NCBI GenBank assembly: GCA_022495995.1
Contig: JAFEMH010002326.1
Location: forward strand, 124,001 to 188,000
Direction of reading: 5' to 3'
Source of the DNA: Adenophora triphylla var. japonica
Lineage: Eukaryota; Streptophyta; Magnoliopsida; Asterales; Campanulaceae
Length of the DNA: 64,000 nt
Part shown: positions 9,889 to 20,769 of the stretch, in pieces
Layout: each line of letters begins with the position of its first letter
Numbering within the stretch: position 1 is the first letter of the stretch
Position numbers and translations under genes: made by a program
Notes under the pieces: generated by a model
Databases searched by the model: none
Told to the model about the DNA's origin: nothing
Seen by the model: the letters and a program-made list of their open reading frames with translations, nothing else

Positions 9889-11599
9889 TGTGAATGTGTG
9901 CCCAAATTCTATTTTTTGTTTTTTAATTTGGATTCACGCGAGTTTGAAAACATCTGGTTTAATTTGAAAAACGGAGTCGCCACGCCATTTTGATTTCCTC
10001 AAAACTTTGAAAAAAAGGTTTTTAGGATTTGGAGGTTAAGTTACCCCTTGGGAAGAACGGATCGTCGTTCACCCTAGGTGCCTTGCCGTAGCAAGTCTCC
10101 CTAGATTCCATTTTTCGTGCTTGCTTGCGTGCTTTCTTGTGTGCATGTGTTGAAAAGAGGGGGGGGGTGTTCCAAGTTGTCTTCCGAACGTACAAACCAT
10201 TTAGTTGGTTGTCGCTCGGGATTCCTTGGATTTTTATGTGTTCGGGACTTTGATCCCGTCCTCATCTTGGACTTGTGATCATCGCTTTTTGACCTTGGGT
10301 CATGCGTGATCGAGAGAAGGACTCTCTTTTATAGTCCAAAATGGGGTTCTTTAGAAATGAGTCCTTAGCCCATCAATCCTACACATTGAGATGATTGAGC
10401 TTATATTGGAGCTATCATGCTCGTCTCAAGTGATAATCGGAGATATAGGTTCAAGGTATATCCCTTTCTAAAGAGATTGTGGCACCTTTAATGGAAGAAA
10501 CGATGTAAAGATGGGATCTTTACACCGGTCCATTCCAAAGGATACCAATGGGGACTAGGGGAATGCATGTTTTATGATAAAAATGTCATTTTTAATGAAA
10601 AGATGAAATTTTTGGGTGCAAAGGATGCTCTTTGATTTGCAAAGGATGCTTTTTATTCAAAGAAAAGATTTTAATGCAAAGGATGCATTTTTATGTGGAA
10701 AAATTGCATTTTATATGCAAAGGATGCGTAAAGTTGTCATTTTGAAAGCAAAGGATGCTAGTTTGATTGTAAAGAGATGATTTTTAGTGCAAAGGATGCA
10801 TTTTTATGTATAAAATGGGATTTAGGTGCAAAGGATGCATCTTTTATGTAAAGACATGATTTTAAGTGCAAGGGATGCAATTTTTATGTAAAAAAGAGAT
10901 TTTTAGGTGCAAAGGATGCACCTTTAATGCAAAGATCACATTTTTATGAGCAAAGGATGCTATGTTAATGCAAAGGATGCAAAGGGAGGGGAAAATGATT
11001 CACATGTTCAAAGATATGATCTTTAACAACAAATATGCCAAGTCCCAAACAATATATAGTAATATGTAAATGAAAGGAGCAAGTATATCACATAAAGCAA
11101 GTATAATGCAAGGTAAGGGGTGAGAGGTTACCAATGGTGGTGACCTCTTCTTCTTTGGAGTTAGCCTAGTGGAGGGACCAACTTTTGGAGGCTTCAAGGA
11201 GGAGGGAGGTGGCTTCTTGGCACTCTCAGCTTCCTGATTTTCGTAGTAATATTTGGGAGAGTTTTGGTGCTGGAAATCTTGTTTTTCAAAATGGGTAGAG
11301 GAGGCCTCTATTTATAGGCAGTCTGGATAGAGCTAATGAAGCCGTGCGGCTAGGAGTTCCCTCCTAATCCAGCCGTGCGGCATTATCCCCTGTGACTCAG
11401 CATCTTTCTAGAATCATGCAAGGTGGCACTTCTAGAAGGGTTTTCATATTAAGGAAAACGTGCTTTTTTAATTCCAAGCAGTCCCTTCACCCCTCGGAAG
11501 GTTCGGAACAGTTCCCGAATTGCTCCCAGAATTTAGGAAAGTTCGGGGAATTGCCGAGAAACTTAACCGGAAGGCATGAGCCAGATTTGGGTACTTACA
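9889..11599 (-). repeat. 5' LTR of element B
   Basis: Minus strand begins TGTAAGTACCCAAATCTGG at 11599 and ends ..GGGCACACATTCACA at 9889; 1711 bp. Same family as the LTRs at 17290-19127, 38851-40477 and 56311-58047. About 10610-10990 holds many degenerate repeats of GCAAAGGATGCAT with T-rich spacers, also present in the related LTRs. B inserted into the 106-bp array of element M (array text resumes at 11600). Confidence 0.85.
11308..11381 (-). promoter_or_regulatory. Element B LTR promoter: TATA box plus two GCCGTGCGGC palindromes
   Basis: TATAAATAG (minus) at 11308-11316. GCCGTGCGGC at 11341-11350 and 11372-11381, starts 31 bp apart; the nearer copy is 24 bp from the TATA box. The same geometry is found in the related D and I LTRs. 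Confidence 0.7.
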
Positions 11600-11850
11600 G
11601 AGAGGCAAAGTCTCGGGAAGGAATCTCGAGGGGAGATGACGAGATGTGAAATCTTGGGAGAGGATCTCACAAAGAGATAAAGGAAAGATCTCATGAGGAG
11701 ATAACGAGAGGCAAAGTTTCGGGAAGGAATCTCGTGGGGAGATGACGAGATGTGAAATCTCGGGAGGGATCTCACAAAGAGATAATGGAAAGATCTCACG
11801 AGGCGATAACGAGAGGCAAAGTCTCGGGAAGGAATCTCGCGGGGAGATGC
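11600..11850. repeat. 106-bp repeat array, left copy
   Basis: About 2.3 units related to the array at 16438-16915, with unit starts (GAGATAACGAGAGGCAAAG) at 11698 and 11803; the 105-bp step reflects a single-base loss. The left end is cut by the LTR of element B at 11599. Confidence 0.85.
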
Positions 11851-12231
11851 TGAAAGCCAGAAAGTGCGATTTTCATGAAATATCCATTTCTTTTGAATGG
11901 TCAAACCAAAGAATAAAGTTTGGTAATTGCTTGCAACTTAAATTTAAAAGTTTTTGATTAGGCTTTGAGTTTGTGTGCATTTTGTCGGAAATCTCCCACA
12001 CTAAAGACTGGCTTGGGTAGCGGCGAAAAGATTAATCTTGAATCTCTGCATTTGTTAGTGGAGTGACAAACAAGTATGCGTATAATACTCATGATGATGC
12101 ATGTATGCATGAAATGATGCAATTTGGATATTATGAAATAGATTTTGAAGGTGGCCCCGCATATGTTAGCGCGACAAGAGAAAAACAAACAAATTGTTCC
12201 ATTTCAAGTATGAAACCTCTTAGAGCGACGT
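11851..12231. repeat. Left member of a long direct repeat
   Basis: Almost identical to 16916-17289: both run from a GGGGAGATGCT segment through AATAAAGTTTGGTAATTGC to GAAACCTCTTAGAG. Homology stops where element D enters the right copy. No credible gene. Confidence 0.85.
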
Positions 12232-12241
12232 TTTTCATTCG

Positions 12242-13358
12242 CTATTGGGAAGGCACGGGCCTAGATCTTGGTGAAATATTTCCTATTTTGGTTTGTAATC
12301 CATTTAGAAATATTATTATTTGCGCTTTGAGCATGCTACGTGAGCCCTGGGTTGGCTTTTCTGTCTCGACCATGGCTATCATGCTGTCTTTGGAGCCTAA
12401 ATTGATAAGGTTTGGAATTTTCATGACTTCTTCGAAGAGGTTTTGCAGAGTAGGCCCACTCAGAGGGTTCTCCACAAATTCTGGTTCTTTCTTCTTTGGG
12501 ATCAATATTTCGAACGTTGCTTTGTGGACTGGACCAAACAGACCGTCTCCCAAGAAGAGCGTTTCAAGTTGTTCTTTTATGTCGGGTATTCCTTTGAACG
12601 AGTATTCATGTTGAACGGTGGTGATGATTTGTCCAGGTTTTGCAGTGACATCGAGGAATGCTCCCCTTATCGGATTGTCCTCGAGTCCTTTGAAACGTTT
12701 GAGGTTCTGTGCCATCTTTTCTAGCTTTTCTACCGTCTCTGTGCTGGCCTTTCCTGTTCCTTTCTCATCTTCATCAGTTCCATTCTCATATTCATCAGTT
12801 CTTTTCTCATTTTCATCAGTTCCATCGATGAAGTAGCGAGCTAGGTCGAAGCTATAAGGTCGGAGGTTGGGTACAGTGCAGGAGATTCCCCTTTTGCGGG
12901 CCGCAACTTTGGTGCTTACGAGCATCTTGTCTTATCTGACGTCATCAGGTGTAGGTACATAACCGAGCCCCTGGGCAGTATTGTGGTCCTTGACTTTGAT
13001 GTCTTGGTGTTGGCCCTGTAACCTTTTGTCGAGCCCCAGCCCTGGGATAAAGTTCATGAGCTTCATCATTTTCATGGCAGGAGGGATAACTCATGTTTTT
13101 TTTCTTCGTTCTTACTTCGGAAGACTTCACGGAGTATCCGGTCGAAGGAGGTGTCGAGTTCACCGAGGATGATGAGGTGGCTGGCGGAGGTGCCGAGATG
13201 CGGGGGTCTTTACCAAGTGGTGCTGCCAATGACTCAGAGTAGGGCATTTTTATCTTTTCTGAAGATATGGAAGTTTTATGCTTTCCCTCCGAGGGTTTCT
13301 CAGACGCATGGAGAGCATTGTTTTGACTATTGAGTACTTGGACTAGTACGAGCAGCAT
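12242..13358 (-). pseudogene. Tat polyprotein fragment: protease-RT spacer
   Basis: The 12242-12925 frame (227 codons) contains LRPYSFDLARYF, equivalent to LRPYSFDMTKYF in the fragment at 38300-38850, then an acidic run with DEN repeats and a segment like the spacer of element I near 51700. Upstream (12945-13358), in other frames, lie a serine/proline-rich stretch and an IPGLGLDKRLQG-like G-patch-type segment as in D (MGYLPGLRLG). The spacer between protease and RT has no assigned function. Frameshifts near 12935 and a stop at the left end break it. No RT follows. Confidence 0.65.
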
Positions 13359-13454
13359 CTTGGACAGGCTCAGATAATTCTGGGAGCAGGCGTGAGGTCA
13401 TTCTGGGGCAGGTTTCCATTTCAGATACAACCTTAGGAGCGCAAAAGATTGGGT

Positions 13455-13737
13455 TAACTCTCAGGATATCATAGGGGACGCTTTGTTTGACTACGAAACC
13501 AGATTTGACAAATTGGCGGGGAGAGGTCCCCTTTTACAGACTCGTAGGGAGGAGATCTGAGCTAAGACACGGACGAACGAAGCTCTGAAAGCGACTGGAT
13601 TGCTTAACAAGACAGGGAGGAACTCCTGATTTTGGAAGGAGGGAGGCAGAGATGGTTCAAGTGGAACGAAAGAAGACTCGTTGGGGACGAGGGAAGAATG
13701 GCAAAGGAATAAGCACGAGTGGCATATAATGACCTTT
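13455..13737 (+). pseudogene. 3' remnant of an antisense DUF7745-like ORF
   Basis: Translation gives GDALFDYETRFDKL..RGPLLQTRREEI, matching the C-terminal part of the DUF7745-like gene of element H (GEALFDYKTRVDRV..RGPLLQTRREEI, near 60150). An in-frame TGA follows REEI (about 13557-13559), and a frameshift precedes the basic KKTR..GRGK tail. Only the last third of the gene is present; the 5' side is replaced by pol spacer sequence. Confidence 0.7.
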
Positions 13738-13900
13738 TGAAACTCTGAGTATCCATTCATTGTCGTTGCAGACACATTAATTTACTAGATGTTTAATGTT
13801 ATCTTAGCATGTTGTGAGTCGAGAGAAGACCGTGCTTGAACTCATCATGAAGTATTTTAACTGTAATGATTTTGTGATTTACTTTAGAGTTTACCGAGAC
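13738..13900 (+). other. Conserved 3' flank of the antisense DUF7745-like gene
   Basis: Matches 30954-31100, 47110-47290 and the reverse of 59820-59935. Shared words are GCAGACACATTA and TTTTAACTGTAATGA. Probably the 3' UTR and polyadenylation region of the antisense gene. From here to 14726 only non-coding sequence is seen. Confidence 0.5.
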
Positions 13901-14726
13901 ACGAAATTTTTTCTTGCGTCTCCTTCTGAAGCTTGATGGTATCGACTCTTGGAGTTTTGTTTGCATTCTGTCTGTTCGCGTTGGTTCACCATGTCTTTGG
14001 AAAAAGTTGAGACGGATAAGCACTGGCTCGAGATGGTTTTTATTTGATGAAGCCCCGGTCCAAAGAAATAACTTGACGAAGCTCTTGGTTCTTTTTCTAA
14101 ACAAAGCCCCAGTGTGAAGAAGTGTCTTGACTATGAGTCCAATATGATCGGTAGAGCCCCCTGGTCTGTTTGGTCATTCGAGGAAATCATTGGATGTATC
14201 AGTCAAACCAAAATGTAAAAGAAATGATTTGTAATGTACACTTGCAAGGGTGCATTTTGTTTTTCTTTTTTCTTTTGTGTTTGAAAGGTGGGAATGAGTC
14301 CCTTTTTGTCTGAATGCCTTATTTGATGTCGGCACAAAAACAGGCTTTTGGGTTTGACTCTTTTGAGAGAGTATGAGCCTAGAGAGGTTTGAAAAAGTGT
14401 ATGGAAGCCCTTGCTGACAGAAAGACAGTGTTTAGCTCTATTTTTTCTATTATCGTAGAAAAAGAAGACTCGTCGAGACATTTGAAAAAGAGTTTTATTC
14501 ACAATGATCACAAGATTGCTTAAAATCCTTTGTTAATGTTCGGGGTACTCAGCCACTAATCTCGATATGAATAAACGTCTTGATTAATTATGAAGAGAAA
14601 GTCAACCGATGTCGCGAATCAAAGTAGGCTATGTGTGAAAGAAATGTCTATGTATAGGGGAGGTCATCGATCAGACCGGGTTTATGGAATTTTCATGTGT
14701 TTATTATGACCGGACCATTTTTGGTT

Positions 14727-14770
14727 GCCTACGTTCCCCTCAGTGTAAGGAGCTCAGGTCGCTGTAGTTC
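14727..14770 (-). other. Conserved hairpin motif (post-integrase type)
   Basis: In element sense (minus) the motif runs from GAACTAC to GTAGGC, with outer pairing CUAC/GUAG and an inner stem CUCCUU/GAGGGG allowing G-U pairs. Related copies at 31197, 47449 and 59214 have different but compensating inner stems. Confidence 0.6.
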
Positions 14771-14899
14771 TGGCTTGAACTGTGTTTGGCTTTGGGAAAG
14801 GGTATGAATATTTGTGGTCCCTTTGGTGAAAAGGCTCGGACGGAAGGTTGGATGATGAGTCACGGGCCTTGAAATGATTCCTTGACAAGTCATTTTTTA

Positions 14900-15330
14900 C
14901 GGCTACTTCAATGATTCCATTGCTTCTTGATCGTCGTCTTTCATCGGGGGAGAATGAATTTGAATATAACTTAAGGACTTATTTTTTTGCCTTTGCTTTT
15001 GCTTTGAATGCTCCCTTGTTATCGATAACTTCCATTCTTCGAGCTTTAAATTTGTCCATCTGTTAAACTTCTGATTGGCGGTGCTGGGTCCTTGGCTTCC
15101 GCTTTTTTTTTTTGAAGCTCCTGCTTGAATTTTTTTTAAGCCCCTGGTTGAAACTTTTTTTTTAAGCGCTTGAGGGCGAAGGCAAGCCCTTGCTTGAACT
15201 TTCTTGATGCACATGAGGGCGAAGGCAAACCCCTAGGTTGTTATCGACATGGGTTCAATCCTTCAATGTTGAGTGACTTTTTGTTGTTCCTTGATGTTGC
15301 CGCCGTCGTTGACTTGGTCAAGGTGATGGT
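14900..15330 (-). other. Degenerate non-coding region downstream of integrase
   Basis: Reverse-complement match to 59380-59620 of element H: the words GAGGGCGAAGGCAAGCCC, runs of AAGCTC(A/C)..AAGAAG, and GTCAAG..GTCAACGACGGCGGC. It marks the stretch between integrase and the antisense ORF of a Tat element although no integrase is left. Low-complexity A-rich (minus) tracts dominate. Confidence 0.5.
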
Positions 15331-15689
15331 GGGGACATGATTTGGAAAGTTTATGGCTTGATGGAGGCCTTTGTGAGGTAAGGAAGGTGTATAAGGAGGA
15401 CATTAGTTGACTTTCTCACACCGATTAATCAGAAAATTAACTATTTCCAGAGATTGTTTGTTGAGCAATGCAAGTGATCATATAGAATGCAACCATTTCA
15501 TTAAATGTAATGTAGGTGTGCAAATAATATCTCAAGCCTAGCAAGAAAAGAAATAAGACTCATGTATAGAAATTTAAGGTTAACTGCAATGTCCGAGGAG
15601 GACTTGATTGAATGAGAAAAGTACTAGAACCTACGAAGGTTGACTATATGACTTTCCCTCTTTTTTTTATTCAAGCATGGCTTGCACTT

Positions 15690-15965
15690 TCTGGTAATGA
15701 CGCTCCTCTTGGGCTTCGAGCTTCTTCGATAGGTAATCCGATTTGTGTCTCTTTAGGCTCTTCAGCAGTCCCAAAATTCACTTGGGTTAGAACCTTCTCA
15801 GAAGCTTGGGCCCAATTTTCCTCTCGTTTGACAACATGCTTAAAGATTTCTTTAATGTATTGTTCAATTAGTGTGTCTGCATCTTTATCAAGTGGATCAT
15901 TATTAACTGTTCTGGATTTGTTAGTTAGTTTATCATTTGTTAAAGTGGCAATGAGGGGATACTAA
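15690..15965 (-). pseudogene. Tat polyprotein fragment: second part of the protease-RT spacer
   Basis: Minus-strand translation gives YPLIATLTNDKL .. EQYIKEIFKHVV .. GTAEEPKETQIG, the segment found at 34665-34880 in F and 50970-51200 in I. It is isolated: RT does not follow and protease does not precede. Sequence from 15966 to 16437 continues partly as spacer and then as degenerate copies of the 106-bp repeat. Confidence 0.65.
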
Positions 15966-16437
15966 AAAACGTCGAACTTTTCATTCAAAAAGTAAGGAAA
16001 CACAGTGTCTGCTACAAATTTAGGCGTAAGGTCGTCAGATGACTTGAGAGACTCAAACTCAAAAACAACAGACTCTGAATGCTTATCGAAGCTAGACTCA
16101 CCAATCATGAGATATCTTACGAGGGAACACAAAAGGTTTTACGAAAAAGACCTCGCAAAGAGGTAATGAAAAAAGGACTTACAAAGGAATAATGGTAAGA
16201 GTCTCACGAAGAGGATCTCACAAAGAGGGAATGGAAAAGGTCTCACGAGGAGGTAACGGGAAAAGATTCACAAAGAAATATCGGTAAAGATTTCATGAAG
16301 AAATAATGGAAATGGTTTCACTAAGAAATAACGAGAATGTCTCATAAAGAAGATCTCACAAAGAGGGAACGAAAAGGTCTTACGAAGAATTAATAGGAGA
16401 AAGTCTCATGAAGAGGTATCGAGAAGGGTCTCACAAG

Positions 16438-16915
16438 GAGATAACAAGAGGCAATGTCTCGGGAAGGAATCTCGCGGGGAGATGACGAGATGTGAAATCT
16501 CGGGAGAGGATCTCATGAAGAGATAACTGAAAGATTTCACGAGGAGATAACGAGAGGCAAAGTCTCGGGAAGGAATCTCGCGGGGAGATGACGAGATGTG
16601 AAATCTCAGGAGAGGATCTCACAAAGAGATAACGGAAAGATATCACGAGGAGATAACGAGAGGGAAAGTCTCGGGAAGGAATCTCGTGGGGAGATGACGA
16701 GATGTGAAATCTCGGGAGAGGATCTCACAAAGAGATAACGGAAAGATCTCATGAGGAGATAACGAGAGGCAAAGTTTTGGGAAGGAATCTCGAGGGGAGA
16801 TGACGAGATGTGAAATCTTGGGAGAGGATCTCACAAAGAGATAACGGAAAGATCTCACGAGGAGATAACGAGAGGCAAAGTCTCGGGAAGGAATCTCGCG
16901 GGGAGATGCTTGAAG
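16438..16915. repeat. 106-bp tandem array, right copy
   Basis: Unit starts (GAGATAAC.AGAGG) fall at 16438, 16544, 16650, 16756 and 16862, exactly 106 bp apart each time. Each unit contains internal sub-repeats of AAGGAATCTCGCGGGGAGA and GGATCTCACAAAGAGATAA type. More degenerate units extend left to about 16100. Low divergence suggests recent amplification. 3' UTR arrays are a known habit of Retand-type elements. Confidence 0.9.
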
Positions 16916-17289
16916 CCAGAAAGAGCGATTTTCGTGAAATATCGATTTCTTTTGAATGGTCAAACCAAAGAATAAAGTTTGGTAATTGCTTGCAATTTAA
17001 ATTTAAAAGTTTTTGATTAGGATTTGAGTTTGTGTGCATTTTGTCAGAAATCTCCCACACTAAAGACTGGCTTCGGGTAGCGGCAGAAAGATTAATCTTG
17101 AATCTCTGCATTTGTTAGTGGAGTGACAAACAAGTATGCGTATAATACTCATGATGATGCATGTATGCATGAAATGATGCGATTTGGATATTATGAAATA
17201 GATTTTGAAGGTGGCCCCTCATATGTTAGCGCGAAAAGAGAAAAACAAACAAATCGTTTCATTTCAAGTATGAAACCTCTTAGAGTGAC
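16916..17289. repeat. Right member of the long direct repeat
   Basis: Near-identical to 11851-12231. Interrupted at 17289/17290 by the LTR of element D; the last 5 bp (GTGAC, 17285-17289) would be the left half of D's target-site duplication. Confidence 0.85.
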
Positions 17290-19127
17290 TGTAAGTACCC
17301 AAATCAGGCTCATGCCTTCCGGTTAAGTTTCCCGGCAATTCCCCCACTTTCCTATAGTTCAGGGGCAATTCTGGAACTTTCCCAAACCTTCCAAGGGGGG
17401 AAGGACTTGCTAGGAATTAAAATTCCAAGCAGTCCCTCGCTGGAAGGGAGTTTCTAGGTGCCACCTTGCATGGATCTAGAAGCAGGCTGAGTCACCAAAG
17501 GATAATGCCGCACGGCTTCATTAGCCAGAGGTTAATGCCGCACGACTTCATTAGGAAGCACAAATCAGCCTATAAATAGAGGCCTCATCTACCCATTTTG
17601 ATATACAATTGGGAGCACTGTTACTCTGCCAAATTGAATACTTGAATTCCAGAAACCAAAAACTCTCCAAAATCACCTCCCTCCTCTCCAAAATCCATCC
17701 AAAACCACTCCTTCATTAGGAAAACCTCAAGGGAGATAGAGAAAAACCATCATTGGTAATCTCTCCTTCCTTTCTCCTTGAAATATACTTATTATATTGT
17801 CATATTGCTTACTTGTTATTTATCTTGCCATTTATTGCCATTATATGTGATATTTTGTCATAAAAATCCAATCTTTACCATGTAGACATCATATCCCCCT
17901 TTCCCCCTAACACATATGATTCATGGAGAATCCATCCCAAGGATGAACAAGGGTCCATAAGTGGCTTGTTCTAGGGAGGATTCATCACATGATGATGTGA
18001 AAGATCTTCCTTTTATTATATAAAAATGTCATCTTTACATAAAAATGTCATCTTTGCTACCATAATGTCATCCCCTTCCCTAGATCTTGCTTCCAAGGAT
18101 TGTCCACCTAAAAAGGTTCTTAAAGGACATAGGAAAGCCTCAAATGTCTTCCCTTTACATTCATAGCCTTAGTTCTCATAGTGTTCATTACACTTATTTT
18201 CATAAAAATGCAATCTTTACTTTCCAATGCAACTCCCCCATGTCCCTCATGGTTGGATCACTCTCCAAGGATTGTCTAGTGACCTTCCTAAGGCACAAAA
18301 GACATAGGATGAGTATAAAAATCCAATCTTTATACCCCTCCCCTTAGTCCCTTTGGTACTTGAAGCATCCCGTGGGGTGGATCGGTGTAAAGGTCTCATC
18401 TTTACACCGTTTCCTCCATTAAAGATGACATAGTTGAAGTCCCTTTAGAAGCGGACGAACCTTAGCCCCTACATCTCCGATCATCACTTGAGACGAGCAT
18501 AAATGTCCCTACTAAGCTCAAATCGTCTCAAGATGTAGGATTGATGGGCAAAGGTTCTTCCTTTCTAAAGAGTCTCATTCTTGGACTATAAAAAGGTGTC
18601 CCTCCATTCCGATCACATATGACCTAGTCCCAAAGAACGTTGGTTTAAAAAAAACCAAGGCTTTCAAGCCTAATATGGTTGATTATCCCAACGGGAGGGC
18701 GAAAAAGGTCACTTAATGATGATCATAAGTCCAAGATGAGCACGGGATCAAAATCCCGAATACATCAAAATCCAAGGAATCCCGAGCGATAACCAACTCA
18801 AATGGTTTATACGTCCGGATGATAACTTGGCACATTCCATCCCCTTTTCAAATCACACACACACACGAGAGGACAAAACAAACACAAAAATCAGATCTAG
18901 GGTGACTTGCCTTTGGCAAGGCTTCTTGGGTGAACGCCAAACATTATTCCCAATGAGTAACTTAACCTCCGGACCCTATTCCTTTTTTTTCAAAGTTTTT
19001 AGGAAATCAAAATGGCGTGGCGACTCCGTTTTTCAATTAAATCGAATGTCTTCAAACTGAGGTGAAGCGGTGACCCCTTATACGAGAAAGCGGTTCACAA
19101 ACCCGCGATCTTGGGCCCACATTCACA
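17290..19127 (+). repeat. 5' LTR of element D
   Basis: Begins TGTAAGTACCCAAATCAGG and ends ..GGGCCCACATTCACA; 1838 bp. Same family as the B and I LTRs but on the plus strand. Contains TATA box and two palindromes, and a region (17860-18330) of repeated AAAAATGTCATCTTTA-like words equivalent to the GCAAAGGATGC repeats of the other LTRs. No gene. Confidence 0.85.
17507..17578 (+). promoter_or_regulatory. Element D LTR promoter: two GCCGCACGGC palindromes and TATA box
   Basis: GCCGCACGGC at 17507-17516 and GCCGCACGAC at 17537-17546, starts 30 bp apart, each followed by TTCATTAG. TATAAATA at 17571-17578 lies 24 bp downstream of the nearer copy. Confidence 0.7.
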
Positions 19128-19130
19128 ATT

Positions 19131-19149
19131 TAGCGACTCCGCTGGGGAC
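19131..19149 (+). other. Primer binding site of element D
   Basis: TAGCGACTCCGCTGGGGAC, one G-to-A change from the family PBS, 3 bp after the LTR. Confidence 0.8.
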
Positions 19150-20769
19150 AAGTAAACGTTTCCAACTTCTTTCATAAGAAGCATTGGAAATGTTTACGAG
19201 GGTTAGCCTCCCGCCGCGGATCCAATTTTCGTGCTTGTTTTTCTTTCCTTATTTTGGCATGCATCTTGGTTTTTGGGATTGTGCATATTTTGAATACTGA
19301 ACAAGGAACATTTTGAAGCTGAAAAGGTGCCAAAATGTCCGGGGAAACAGCCTGGAAATGAAAAAAATTTGGAACCTGGAAAACTGCTTGATCCAGCCGT
19401 ACGGCTTGTATTGCCTGGATCATAGCCGGGCAGCTTCTTTGGGCAGTTCCACCAGGACACTTCTGAGGTTAATCTGGAATCTTTGGCAGCTTGGGGCTAT
19501 TCAGTTCCAAGACTGACCGAGCTCCAGAAAATTTAAGTGCTTAATTGCTTCATTTCCCCCGTCCCGAAAATCATTCCTTTAAAACACATTTCTGAAAATC
19601 TCTGTTTTAACTCAAAAAAGGAACATTTTTAGGAGGCTGCACACTACGCGCACCATTATATCATGTACACTTTGCACGTACGTCCTTCAACCCGGGATGG
19701 TTGTTCAGCTGCAGTCATGGACAACATTACGATGCTCCCGGGCGCGCACGAAATCATCCCAAACTCCCCATGGCAGCTAGTGTCGACCAATGCACTAGTC
19801 TGTGTCACGCATTTTAAAACCGTGACTTTTTTGGTTGGTTTTTGGTCTAGAACGTCTCATATAGCCTCATTGCATACCCCCGTAAAGGTCAAGCCCTAGC
19901 CCATGCCGAAAGTCAAGATCTTTCGCGCAAGCAAAACTCTGCCGAAATTCCGCCAAGGAAAACTTGGCAGAATCTTGACTCCGACATTGACTTGGACTTT
20001 GACCCGCACGGGATACATAATAGTCAAGCCCGAGTCTATGCCAAAAATCAGGATCTTTCACGCAAGCGAAGCTCTGCCGAAATTCCTTCAAGGAAAAATT
20101 GGCAAGATCTTGACCCGGCATTGACTTTGACTTTGACTCGCGCAATGTATGCAACAAAGCTCAATGTGACGCCGTGTCATTCGACCTTTATCGTCCGACC
20201 CATGCCTTCTATTTTCTTGGACCATGCCAAAGTCAAAACGTCTATCGCGCAAGCGAAACTCTGCCGAAATTTCGTTGATGCTAAAAGACGAGACATTCTC
20301 GGCATTGCCTTGACTATAATCCGCATCGCTCGTGCGTTAAAAGTTCCTATGACCCACTAGACCTTAGGAGGGTTGTTCTCGGTCGGTGGGATCCGCGTGC
20401 CCTATAGGACCCTCGTCCGGGGCTGTCCACCCTGGGAGGTCGAAATACAGGTGGAAAATGAGGGGCTTATAGACGTAGTGACGGAACCCACTGATCCAGG
20501 ATCTATAGTAGTTGCGAAAAAGAAGGGCAACCCCTTTTCCAACCAAATAGAAATAAATAAAAGACACTGTTTGAAGTAAACTGAAAGATTCTTAATTTGC
20601 ATATTGCTTGAGCCTTCAGCCTAAACACCTACCCCAGAGTCTAAACCTTACCTATCCCTTTCCCGCAGCGCGAAAGAAGTGGGTGAGAATACCGGGTCAG
20701 CGGCTTGTGAGTGCAGAATTCTCAAATAGCTCGCCAGAATCGTCAATTTTGTTAGCCTAGAGAGTCAGA
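19150..20769 (+). other. Leader of element D
   Basis: A 1.6-kb untranslated leader homologous (inverted) to those of B and I. It carries a GCCGTACGGC palindrome (19396-19405), duplicated blocks with CTCTGCCGAAATTCC at about 19935 and 20070, and the conserved GTCCACCCTGGGAGGTCG segment near 20430. Its length and conservation suggest a packaging or translation role. No ORF is credible. Confidence 0.7.

Larger units (their letters stand above)
11600..17289 (-). mobile_element. Element M: scrambled Tat-lineage derivative flanked by direct repeats
   Basis: Contains pieces of a Tat element in unusual order: array and unique repeat block (11600-12231), protease-RT spacer (12242-13358, minus), 3' end of an antisense DUF7745-like gene (13455-13737, plus), the post-integrase hairpin region, another piece of the protease-RT spacer (15690-15965, minus), then the array and unique block again (16438-17289). 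RT, RNase H and integrase are absent. The outer blocks are nearly identical over more than 600 bp. It could be a non-autonomous chimera or the product of recombination. B cuts its left edge and D its right edge. Confidence 0.6.
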
